Positions 35,591-45,000 of a stretch of 64,000 bases of DNA are shown here, in pieces. This DNA comes from Streptomyces kurssanovii (GTDB lineage Bacteria > Actinomycetota > Actinomycetes > Streptomycetales > Streptomycetaceae). Within the stretch, counting starts at the first letter, position 1, and each line of letters starts with the position of its first letter. Both the position numbers and the translations under genes were made by a program. Under the pieces are notes generated by a model. That model searched no databases and was not told the origin of the DNA. It saw only the letters and a program-made list of their open reading frames with translations. The stretch covers positions 91,705-155,704 of the forward strand of contig NZ_BMTN01000020.1 of NCBI RefSeq assembly GCF_014649695.1, read 5' to 3'.

Positions 35591-36114
35591 TGCTTGCCCG
35601 GCACGATCAGCCGGCCGTCGTTGACGTTGACCTCGGCGCCACTGAGCACGATCGAGGCCCCCTGGCCGTTGGCGATCGTCACGCCCTTCTCGTCGACCTG
35701 GATGTACGCACCGCTCTCGGCCTGGAGCCTGATGCCGTGGCCGCCCGGGACGTCGCCCATCACCAGCTTGTGCTTGTCGGACGTCTGGATCACCACGTTC
35801 TGGTGCGCCGGACCGCCCGTGAGCGCGTCAGGCGGCAGCTCCGCACTGTCCCCGTACCAACAACCCGTCCAGATCGGGTAGCTGGGGTCGCCCTGCTCGA
35901 ACTCCACCCACACCCCCGCCCCGCTCGCGGGCACGACGTACTGCCCCGAGCCCGGCCCGGTGAACGGCAGGCACGGCAGCGCCCAGGTGGAGGTCTCGTT
36001 GCCGAGAACGTCCGGCACCTGCACCGTGACTCGGCCGATCTTCAGTGGATCGTCGTTGCTCACCACCCGCCCCCGGAACTTGCCGAGAAACCGGTTGTTC
36101 GGTCCTGCAGCCAT
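35587..36114 (-). CDS. Baseplate assembly protein V / VgrG-type spike (gp5 OB + beta-prism)
   Basis: 175 aa. The OB-fold part is clear (FLGKFRGRVVSNDDPLKIGRVTVQVPDVLG, WALPCLPFTGPGSGQYVVPASGAGVWVEFEQGDPSYPIWTGCWYG). It is followed by a short repeat region (IRLQAESGAYIQVDEKGVTIANGQGASIVLSG) that should form the trimeric beta-prism spike. In this cluster hub and spike are separate genes, unlike fused VgrG/Afp8 proteins. Confidence 0.92.
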   Translation of the reverse strand: MAAGPNNRFLGKFRGRVVSNDDPLKIGRVTVQVPDVLGNETSTWALPCLPFTGPGSGQYVVPASGAGVWVEFEQGDPSYPIWTGCWYGDSAELPPDALTGGPAHQNVVIQTSDKHKLVMGDVPGGHGIRLQAESGAYIQVDEKGVTIANGQGASIVLSGAEVNVNDGRLIVPGKQ

Positions 36115-36152
36115 GCGTGGTTACTCCTGGTCCCCTGGTCCTTGGTACGCGC

Positions 36153-37292
36153 TCACGGCCGCACGGTGCCGCTGCGGGCGATGAGCCCCTCGCGCGAGAG
36201 CGTGAAGTTCTGCTGGTACGAGCCGGGCCTGATGTTGTGCGTCACGGACTTCACGTAGTAGTCGCCGTCGTACGTCACCCCGGCGCCGCGGACGCCGACG
36301 AGCTCGCGCGGCCGCAGGATGTACCCGTGCCGGTTGACGTCCAGCGAGCCCGAGCCGGAGATCGCGTCGGCGGACAGGGCGGCCTTGGCCAGCAGTTCGG
36401 CCTGCGCCTGCTCCGACTCCATCTTCGCCGTACCGGACAGCCGCCGGCGCCGGAGCGCGGGGGTCGCACGGCGCCCCAGCGGCGGACGCAACGGCCCGAT
36501 GTCCGGCTGCGGAAGCAGCAGACTGTCCCGGGTGGCCGGGTTCTGCACGCGCGCCTGCGGCTCCTCGCGCGCTGTCCCGTCGTAGGCGAACGTCAGCTGG
36601 TCCACCGTCGAGTTGGCGTCCATGTTCACGTTCAGGGCGTGCTGACGGTCCCCGATCCGGCGCTCCGGGCCCCACACCGCCGTGGAGACCCCGGGGCGCG
36701 GGCCCGGCTCCAGATAGAAGATGTAGCCGTTGGCCCGGGCCAGTTCGGTGATGTACCCCAGGTCGGTCCCCGTCTGGTACTCGACCCGCAGCCGCTCTCG
36801 CGGCGGCTGCTCGATCTTCTCCTGATAGACCCGCGGCTCGATCCCGTAGTCGGCGTACTTGGCGAGGATCCGGCCGACCCGCTGCGACGGCCGCATGTTC
36901 GGGTACCGGTCGGTGTGCTCCTCGAGGTCCATCAGGATCGACAGGTCCTCGCCGGTCACCGTGAGCGTCGAGTGCCCCGGCTGATTGCTGGCACCGACTT
37001 CCTGGCGCACGATCAGCCCGTCGAGCAGCACCTGAGGGGTGCCCTTCACACTCACCGAGAGGATCACCCGGGTCTTGGGGTCGAAGAACCCCTCGGGCAG
37101 CAGCCGCCGGGACAGCGCGCCCGTCTTGGTGAGGTCGAACGCCAACTGGAAACCGCTGCGTTCGCCGGCCGTCGCCGTGATCTGGGCGGACAGCAGCGCC
37201 TCGACGACCTCGGGCGGCACGGGCCGGGTCAGCCGGGGGCCCGTCTGCAGGGTGATGTGAACGGGCCCCTGCCCGACCGGCTGCTCAGACAT
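36153..37292 (-). CDS. Baseplate hub protein, gp27/late-control-D-like (Afp8 N-part)
   Basis: 379 aa. Segments VEALLSAQITATAGERSGFQLAFDL, VLLDGLIVRQEVGASNQPGHSTLTVTGEDLSILMDLEEHTDRYPNMRPSQRVGRILAKYADYGI and a C-terminal IRPGSYQQNFTLSREG are those of phage late control D/gp27 proteins. The trimer of this protein adapts the spike to the hexameric tube. It overlaps the LysM gene by eight bases. Confidence 0.9.
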   Translation of the reverse strand: MSEQPVGQGPVHITLQTGPRLTRPVPPEVVEALLSAQITATAGERSGFQLAFDLTKTGALSRRLLPEGFFDPKTRVILSVSVKGTPQVLLDGLIVRQEVGASNQPGHSTLTVTGEDLSILMDLEEHTDRYPNMRPSQRVGRILAKYADYGIEPRVYQEKIEQPPRERLRVEYQTGTDLGYITELARANGYIFYLEPGPRPGVSTAVWGPERRIGDRQHALNVNMDANSTVDQLTFAYDGTAREEPQARVQNPATRDSLLLPQPDIGPLRPPLGRRATPALRRRRLSGTAKMESEQAQAELLAKAALSADAISGSGSLDVNRHGYILRPRELVGVRGAGVTYDGDYYVKSVTHNIRPGSYQQNFTLSREGLIARSGTVRP

Positions 37293-37668
37293 ACCGGTCC
37301 CCGGGGGCGGGGAAACCGCCGGCGTGCGGGATCCGGATGTCCCGGCCCGCCTCGTCGGTCAGCTCCTTGGGGTCCAGCACCGGATTGGCGTCCGCGATCT
37401 GCCACCACTGGCCGGGATCCCCGAAGTAGCGCTGCGCCAGCAGATCGGGCCGCTCGCCGCTGCTGACGGTGTGCGTCGCGGACTCGTCGTCGCCGGCGCG
37501 CTCGTCGCCGAGCGGGGGCAGCAACCGGCGCTTGGTGTAGCGCACTTCGGTGCCGTCGGGAGTGCGGTGCACCCCGATTTCGGCATCGTGGTAGCGGCTG
37601 GAGCGGGGGTAGGGGTGGGCGCCGGGTATCGCGTCCATGGCGCTCTCGTACGGCTCGATCTCCGCCAT
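37285..37668 (-). CDS. LysM-domain baseplate protein (gp53/Afp7 C-part-like)
   Basis: 127 aa from ATG 37668. The N-terminal about 60 residues are variable (RYHDAEIGVHRTPDGTEVRYTKRRLLPP). A LysM-like segment follows (THTVSSGERPDLLAQRYFGDPGQWWQIADANPVLDPKELTD, IRIPHAGGFP). In T4 the gp53 LysM-like protein clamps neighbouring wedges; eCIS homologues do the same inside the baseplate rather than bind peptidoglycan. Confidence 0.85.
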   Translation of the reverse strand: MAEIEPYESAMDAIPGAHPYPRSSRYHDAEIGVHRTPDGTEVRYTKRRLLPPLGDERAGDDESATHTVSSGERPDLLAQRYFGDPGQWWQIADANPVLDPKELTDEAGRDIRIPHAGGFPAPGDRYV

Positions 37669-37673
37669 GTTCT

Positions 37674-38369
37674 TCAGGCCCTCCCCGTGATGCCGCTGAT
37701 CCCGTTGCGCCCGGCCAGCCCCAGCGAGGCGAGCCCGCCGCTGCGGGCGGCCCTGGCGAGCTGTTCCTTCTGCGCGAGATGCGCCATGTACAGATCCGCG
37801 CCGCGGTGCCCGGCCGGCAGATCGCTGACGCTGAGCACCTTCATGCCGATGCTGAGGCTCGCCCGGATCGGATTGAGGTTCACGTCGAACGCGGACTCGT
37901 TGATCGACAGCTCGGTGAGCCGCACGGGCATGACGCGCTTGGCCCCCCACGTGAAGAGCGTCAGCGGCATCTCGATCGGACTGATCTCGATGGTCCCCTT
38001 CTTGGTGAGCCGCGCCGCCTCGCGCAACTGCGCGGTCGTCGGATGCACGAGCATCTCGAGGGTCGCGAGCTCGGGGTGGATCCCGTCGGGAGCGGCGACC
38101 TCGAACTGGTCGGTGGCGTCGATCTCGGCGGTGAACTTCCAGGTCTCCTGCGCGGGCCCCTTGAGGCGGAGTGCCTCGTTCCGGTCCCCGGACCCGCTGC
38201 CCCCGCCGCCGGCATCACCGGACCCTCCGGCGGCCTGTGGCGAAAGACTGCGCTCGAGGGTGTCCGGGTTGAACTGGAGCACGATGATGCGCTGCGGCGT
38301 CCCGCGCTCGGGGTCGACGACGACGATGCCGGAGCGGATGGGCTTGGGGATGTCGGCGTAGCGGGTCAC
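37674..38369 (-). CDS. CIS tube-type adaptor protein (Afp7 N-part-like)
   Basis: 231 aa from GTG 38369, overlapping the TGA of the putative immunity gene (GTGA). The segment RIIVLQFNPDTLERSLSPQ, a Gly/Ser loop, then ETWKFTAEIDATDQFEVA, HPELATLEMLV, and FTWGAKRVMPVRLTELSINESAFDVNLNPIRASLSIGM matches the contractile-injection-system tube-protein family encoded next to LysM proteins. It probably forms the first ring between hub and tube. Confidence 0.85.
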   Translation of the reverse strand: MTRYADIPKPIRSGIVVVDPERGTPQRIIVLQFNPDTLERSLSPQAAGGSGDAGGGGSGSGDRNEALRLKGPAQETWKFTAEIDATDQFEVAAPDGIHPELATLEMLVHPTTAQLREAARLTKKGTIEISPIEMPLTLFTWGAKRVMPVRLTELSINESAFDVNLNPIRASLSIGMKVLSVSDLPAGHRGADLYMAHLAQKEQLARAARSGGLASLGLAGRNGISGITGRA

Positions 38370-39055
38370 AGGCGCTCCCGGAGGCGGGCCTTGAGGTCCG
38401 CGTAGTCGTGATCTGGGAAGAGTCGTGGGAAGACCTCGAGCATTTCCTTGAGGCCCTCGGCGACGGGCGTGAAGCCTTCATCACCGAAACCGGCGTCACA
38501 GAACAGGTATTGCCAGCCGATGGTTCCCTTCGTCACCATCAGCGTGTCCAGGTACGTTCCGTAGTCGAGTTCCATCTCCATGGCGCCCTGTCGCATGTCG
38601 AAGAACCAGATCTCGGGGTCCGTGGTGCCGGGCGTGGCACGCAGCCCGGCCATGCGTCCGCTTCCCGTCTGAGGCGTGTTGTCGAAGATCCGCAGCTCTT
38701 TGTAGAGCGCGCGCTCCCAGTCGTCGGTTCCTTCCCAGGTGTGCGACATGAGCCTTCTGCTGTACACATGATTTAGCTGGAATTCGCCGACCAGCTCAGA
38801 GCCCTGGTCTGCCGATTGCCAATATGCTGCAATTTTTTCGAATCGGAAGAAATTTCGCCGAACCTCTGGACCGAACGGCAAGTTGTAGTGCTCGGCCAGA
38901 CTTCCGAAGACGTACTCAGGGTCGTCCAGATACTCCGGCACCTCACCGAATTTGGCCTCCCATACCGTCAGTGCGGAGGAAATTTGAATCTCCTCGAAAG
39001 CTTTTGCGCAGAGCGCTTCGAATGGAAAAGGTTGATTCTTGCCGTCGGGATTCAT
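38366..39055 (-). CDS. Putative immunity protein for the DUF4157 effector
   Basis: 229 aa, acidic, no signal or membrane helix. I recognise no family with certainty; the aromatic-rich pattern (AHYNLPFGPEVRRNFFRFEKIAAYW, DPEIWFFDMRQGAMEMELDYGTYLDTL, TKGTIGWQYLFCDAG) recalls SUKH/SMI1-like and related small immunity proteins of polymorphic toxin loci. It starts six bases after the effector stop and is translationally coupled to the next structural gene. Base composition is clearly lower in GC than all neighbours (for example 38,760-39,060), matching the 3' end of the effector gene, so effector tip and this gene probably arrived together. Alternative: a chaperone or adaptor for loading. Confidence 0.6.
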   Translation of the reverse strand: MNPDGKNQPFPFEALCAKAFEEIQISSALTVWEAKFGEVPEYLDDPEYVFGSLAEHYNLPFGPEVRRNFFRFEKIAAYWQSADQGSELVGEFQLNHVYSRRLMSHTWEGTDDWERALYKELRIFDNTPQTGSGRMAGLRATPGTTDPEIWFFDMRQGAMEMELDYGTYLDTLMVTKGTIGWQYLFCDAGFGDEGFTPVAEGLKEMLEVFPRLFPDHDYADLKARLRERL

Positions 39056-39061
39056 AATTCC

Positions 39062-42000
39062 TCACACCGTCAGTTTGACCTTGTCCTGCGCGATCAGGTC
39101 ATCAAGCTTGTCGAGCATGTCCGGCAAGCCGGGCATGAAGTCGGCCCCCCGCCTTCCCTTCCAGGCCCGAAGAACCGGCCCGATTCCAAGTAGCGTCTTG
39201 AACTTCCCTGCGTCTTCACGTGCGTCAATGACGTGCCCGGCGAGCCTCTCGGAGCATTCGAGCATGCCGGCGATGGTCGTCGCACCAGCCATGTTGATGA
39301 AGAGGGTCCCCCCTTCGTCCTTGTCAGGGGGCCCAACGTGCCGGGCATACTGCTTCTCCGTGCCTTTCCGGGTCCAATCGCTCCGCTTCTTCCCGGTACC
39401 GCGAATCTTCTCGTATCCGCCGTATGCGGCATGGATGTAGCTGGGGAAGTCAGCGAAGTCCTTGGTACGCGAGTACCCGAACCGGGCCTCCGTCTTGTAC
39501 CAGATGATCTTCTGCTGCTGGGGGATGGCGCCGTAGGCCTGATCCTCGATGTTCTGCCGGAACGGGATATTGGTCTGCGGACCGCGTGCGGGCACGAGAT
39601 TGTTGCCGGTGGCCTTGCCACCGAGCCGCTCCGGCAGGAGATGCATCCTCACCCAGGCCGAATTCTCACTCAGACCGTTCTTCGTGATGTAGTCCCAACC
39701 CGGCGGCTGCCCCTTCTTCGCCATGGAGGCATCCTGGCCCGGTCCACCGAACACCGTCTTCGCCGAGGTCCCGAGGTACTCGGAGAAGTGTCCCGCACTC
39801 CCACGACCAGGCTTGGCGACATCGAAGTCCGGCCACTTGGGGTCGGGGATGTCGTTGTACTCCCGCAGCCTCGCCGCGTTGGCCAACTTCACCATCTGCT
39901 TCCTCAGGGCCCGACGGCGGGACTTGTACTTGTCCCGGTCCGCCTTCTTCACCTTCGCCGGAATCCCCTTCTGAATTCTCGTGGCGCGGTTGTACTTACT
40001 CACGGCGGCCTTGAGATACAGCTCTTGGTTGTCCCGCTCGGTCGACGGCTCCTGCTTCGCGATGTCCTCTCGCCATTCGGCAATGAATTTGGTGACCTCT
40101 TCCGGAATGCTGTGAACGTAAAGACCTGCGTCCGTGCCGCGGCCGTGGAACCTCAGCACGTGCCGCTCCCCGTCGTCGGCGTCGGCGAACGGCACGTCCG
40201 GCAGGTCGACCGACTCGGTCCCGTCGTCCCGCCTGTCCCGGCGGTTCCTGCCCGGGGTGCGCGAGCGGTCGTCGTCCCGCCTCCGGTCCCGGCGGCGCCG
40301 CCACAGGTCCTTGAGGCGGCGCAGCCGGTCGTTCAGGCGGTTGCCGAGCTTGCGGCGGGCCTTGCCGCGGAGCCTGTCCGCCGCGCGACGCGCCCTGCTG
40401 CGGGCCGACTTGACGGTCTGGCGGGCGCGCCGGTCGCGGCGGCGGTCCTTGTCCCGCTTCCTGTCCCTGTCGCGGTCCTTGTCCCGCTTCCTGTCCTTGT
40501 CGCGGTCGCCGTCGCGGTCCCTGTCGCGGTCCTTGTCCGGGTCACGGGGGCGGTCGTCGTCCTTGCGGCGGTCGGGGCGCAGGGTGTCGCGGGCCGGGCC
40601 GCGGCGCGAAGGGCTGTCGTCCTTGTCGTCGCGGGTGGAGCGCCGCTCCCCGTCCCGTATCCGCTTCCGAGCCGCGTTGACCTCGCGCCCCTCCTCACGC
40701 CGCTCGTCGTCGTCCCGACGCTTCTTCGGCCGGGTCGTGTGCGAGGGCTTCTTCTCCGGTGAGGAACGCTTGCCGGGGCGCGGCCGGGCCGGCGGGCGGG
40801 ACGTCTTGTCCGGCGGCGGCTTGCGCGTCGTCGGGGTGTCCGTGTCCTTGTCGCCCGGCTTGTCTGGCGTGGTGCGGTCGTCACCCTTGGACTCGTCGTC
40901 CTTCGGCTTGCTCGGCGCGTCCGGCGGCGGGGCGTCGGAACCGTCCGGCTTGTCCTTCTTCCTGCGGATGTTCTTCAGCATGTCACCGAGCTTCTCGGCC
41001 ACCTTGCCCATGAACTTCCCGACGCCTTCGATCAGGAACTCGTAGATCAACTCCAGCAGCGCGACCACACCCGCGGCCACCGCCTTCGCGAAGGGCTGGG
41101 CACCATTGCCGCTCTTGACCGACTTCAGGAAGTCCATGAACAGGCCGAAGGCAGCGAGGATCTCGCTGAGCGCGCCCCACGCGGTCTTCAGGGCGTCGAT
41201 GATCGCCATGACCCACCCGGCACCGGGAATCAGCTTCGCGACGACCTTCTCCACCACGAGCACACCGATGATGACCGGGAGTTGGGGCAGCGCCTCGTCC
41301 CACGCCATCTGAGCCATCTGTTCGACGGTCACTCCGCCGGAGATCAGTTCCTGGAACTGGTCCATCGGGATACCGATGATCTCTTGGACCTTCTGGTTGA
41401 ACCAGGCCTTGACCGCGCTCGTGACCTCGTTGAAGAGGTGGTCCCTGGCACCGGAGTTCGCGGCGGCCCCCGCCTTGCTGATCCAGCCGCCCGGGTCGGA
41501 GACGATGTCGTTGAAGATGGCCGCCCACTCGCCCAGGCCCTCCACCACGGCGGCACCGAACTCCAGCGCCCCGACGGCAGCGGTCTCGGCGACCTCGACG
41601 GCGGCCAGCATGCCCGTCTCCAGGACGTCGAGCCCGGCCAGCAGCGCCCCGCACAGGCCGTCGAGCAGTTTCCCCGCGACTTCCTTCAGCCCGTCCGCCA
41701 ACTGGTTGACCTTCTCGACGGCCCAGTCGCGCGCACCGTCGATGGTGTTGCGCCACTTGTCGCGCATCGCCGGGTAGTCGGCGAGAAGTTCGTCACCCAG
41801 AGCGATCAACACATCGGCGAATTTGTTGATCTTGTCGATCACCCAATTGCGCGCGTCGTCGATGAGTTTGAAGACCTGCTGCTTGAACTTGTCGATGAGG
41901 TCGGTGACGATCTGCCGCGCCTTCTCGAAGACGCTCTTGATGGCGTTCTTGAGATCCTCGAAGAACTGTTTCAGCTTCTCGATGGCGTCTTCGAGCCAGT

Positions 42001-45000
42001 TGTCGGCGTCGTCCTTGCCCTCCTTCTGCTTCTTCTCCGCTTCCTTTTCGGCGTTGGACTGCTCGTCCGCGATCTTCTTGTTGTCGTCCTCGGTGCGCTT
42101 GTCGACGTCCTTGTCGGTCTCTTCTTCCTTGCCCTTGATGTCCTTGCGGACCTCGTCGTACTTCTTGCCCTTCTTTCCGTCGATCTCCGAGGTCTTGTCG
42201 TCCTGCTCCTTGCGCCACTTGTCGCGCGAGTCGGAGATGTCGGAGCGACCCTTGTGACGGGCCTCGGCTTGCTTCTCGCTGCTGGCGTCGACCTCACGCT
42301 TCAGGTCCTGGTCGTGCTTCTGCCGGTCTTCGCGCGCCTTGGCGTCCTTGTTCTTGCGCTCCTGCGACATCTTCTGCCGGCCCTCGCCGAAGCCGGCCTG
42401 AATCTGCGGTCCGCGGTCGTGCTCGGCCACCGCGGAGGCGGACTCGATCGGCACCCCGCCGCCGGGCATCGTGCGACCGGCACCCTTGGCGTTTCTGCCG
42501 TTGCCGCCGGGCACCTTGCCGGTCAGCGTCTCCTCGGGCACATCCGGATAGATCTGGTCCTCGCCCATCGGGCGAGCCGCGTCCGCCCGACCGGATCGGT
42601 GCAGTTCCGTCTTCCGCTCGTCGAGCTTCTGGGCCTGCTCGTCGGTGCGTTGAGGGTCCGAGTCGTTCTCAAGCGGGAGCCTGGGAGCGTCGCCCACCTT
42701 GGCGTTCTGCAGACCCTCGTCCTTCGTCGGGAGCCCGAGGATCGAGTCGATCAGGTCGTCGAGCGGCAGGATCTCCTTCAGGAGCTTGCCGAACAGCTGC
42801 GCGCCGATCGTGACGGCGATGTCCCACCAGCTCGGCTCAGGCACGTTCGCGCCCGGAACGTCACCTTCCGGCTTCTGCTCGCCGGAGATCTCGGGTGTAC
42901 TGCCCGGAGCGGCTTCGGTCCGCGCCACCTTGGCGTTGGTGTACGTACCCGGTGCCGACGCCGTCGGGCCACCGGGCACCGTTCGCGGGGAGCCGGACGG
43001 GCGCTGCTCCTTCGGCGGCGCCTTGCGCAGGGCAGTGCGCTCCTTGTCGACCGACCGGCCGACCGCGCTGTTCACTCCCCTGAGCGTGTCCAGCATCTGA
43101 TGTGGCTTCAGGCCCGCTGCTGTGGCGAGTCCCGCCTCGGGCGTGGCGTTGGAGACATCCGGTGCGGCGGCTTGCTTCTTGGCCTTCGCCGGCGCGGACG
43201 CGCCTGCCCCGGCACCGCCTCCCCGTGCCGGGGCGGCGGACGGGCGACCGCCGCCTCCACGGGCTCCTGTTCGCCGCGCGTTCCGCGCGACCTGCCGCGC
43301 AGCCTGCCGCTTGCCGCGTGACGGCTTGGACCGGGTGGCGTTCACCGTGCCTGAGCCCGAAGCGCCTTGGATTTTGGGTGAGTTGGTCTTCGCTTCGGTG
43401 GTGGACATGGGTGAGGGGCCGTTGCCCGATGCCAGTTGCGGAGCAGGACCGGACCCGGAGCCGGACCCTGGTGTGGAGACCTTGTCCGGTCCGCTCTCCG
43501 GTCCCGGCGATGTGGCGTTGCCGTTGCCCTCGGTGACGCCCCGGTGGTCGGGAACGGGGGCCGGCTTGACCTCGGGGGTGCCGGCGCCGGTGTCGCTGTC
43601 GCCGGCCCCCGTTGTGTCCTCTCCCATGGCGACCGGCTTTCCGGCCCCCTTGTCCGATCCGGCGCTCGGCTCCGTCTCGCTCTTCGCCGGGGCGCCGGCG
43701 GGCTGAGAACCCTGCTTCGCGGTGCCCTCGGCCTGGCCGCCACTGTCCGCCTTCTTGGCGGACGTCTGGGCCGAACCGGCGTCCTGGGTCCGGGCGTCCT
43801 CGTCCGCCTTGGCCAGGCGCTCGGGTCCGACCGGTCCGCCGGCCGTCGGGGGAGCGGTTTTGGCACCGTCGGCGTTGCGAGCCTCCTCGTCCCGCCGAAG
43901 AGCCTCGGCGTCCTCCGAACGCTGCTCCGCCTGTTGCTTCTCTGCGTCCCTTTCCACGGCTTCCGACGAGGTGAGTCCCGGCAGCGGCCCGGTATCACCC
44001 GGCCCGCCCGTTCCCTCGGGGCCGAGGTCCTGCTCGGCTGACATGACGTCCGACAGCTCCTGGGCGGTCCGGCTCTCGGAGTCCGCCTCGTCCGTGCGAT
44101 CGGGGGCGCTCCCGGAGCCGTCGGGCTCCGCCGCTTCCTCGACGGGCTCCGGCTCCGAATCACCCTCGGTGGACGAGATCCCGGGCACCCGGCCTGCGCC
44201 CCTCTTGCGGCGCTGGAACAGCCGCGGGTCGTCGGCGGTCTCCGGGCCCGTCGGGCCGGCGCCGGTGTCCGCCGCACCAGAGCCCTCCGCCGCCCCGGCG
44301 TCCGGTTCTTCTGCCGCGTCCTGCTCGGATTCGGCCTCCAGCCCCAACGGTTCGTCGTCGACGTCCTGTTCGTTCTCCGGATCGCCCGTGTTCCGGACCG
44401 GCCGGGCATCACCGGTACGGGACCTCTCGCCGGGCTCGGCGCCGCTCTTGTCGACGGGCGACGGGGCGGCAGCCAGGTTCCCGGCGACCGCCGCCTCGTC
44501 CTCACCTGCCGGCTGCTCTCCCGCCTGCTGCTCCGGCTCCTGCGGTGCCTCCTCCTGGCCCCCGGCCTCCTCCCGCTCCTCTTCGGCGGCCCGGTCGTCC
44601 TGCCTCGCCTTGTCCTTCTGCGCGCCGTCCTCCTGGGCCTTCTGCTGCTGCTCCTGGGCGGAGGCGTTGTTGTCCTCACGGACGGAGGCGTCCTTGTCCA
44701 CCTGCTGGGACCGGGACCGGTCCTGCTGCCGCGCCCCGGCCTCCTCCTGGTCCTGCGAAGCGGCCTCTTCCGGCGGAGTGCTGCATCTCCCGTCGCCGGC
44801 CGCTCCCTCCTTGCCGGCGGTCCCGGGCCGCCCACCGTCACCCGCGCCGGGCTCGTCCTGCTGACCCTCAGGACCGCCTCCGGCGCCGTCCCGCCGTTCG
44901 CGGGCATCCGGCCGCTCATCGGCGGACCGGTCGCGCAGGCGCTCCTCCGCGATCTCCTCTCCCGCCCCGGGCAGAGCCACCGGCGCCACTGCGGCATCGA

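Noticed and set aside
40436-40550. CRISPR-like array
   Set aside because: The units are directly adjacent and in frame, with no spacers; it is a coding tandem repeat.
41100-41330. Membrane-protein or holin gene inside the effector region
   Set aside because: The hydrophobic segments are in the frame of the 2,246-aa protein itself and no separate start exists.
41282-43321. 679-aa plus-strand frame with many Leu/Val runs inside the effector gene
   Set aside because: It looks hydrophobic only because it is the complement of Lys/Glu-rich helices; no start signal or homology pattern.
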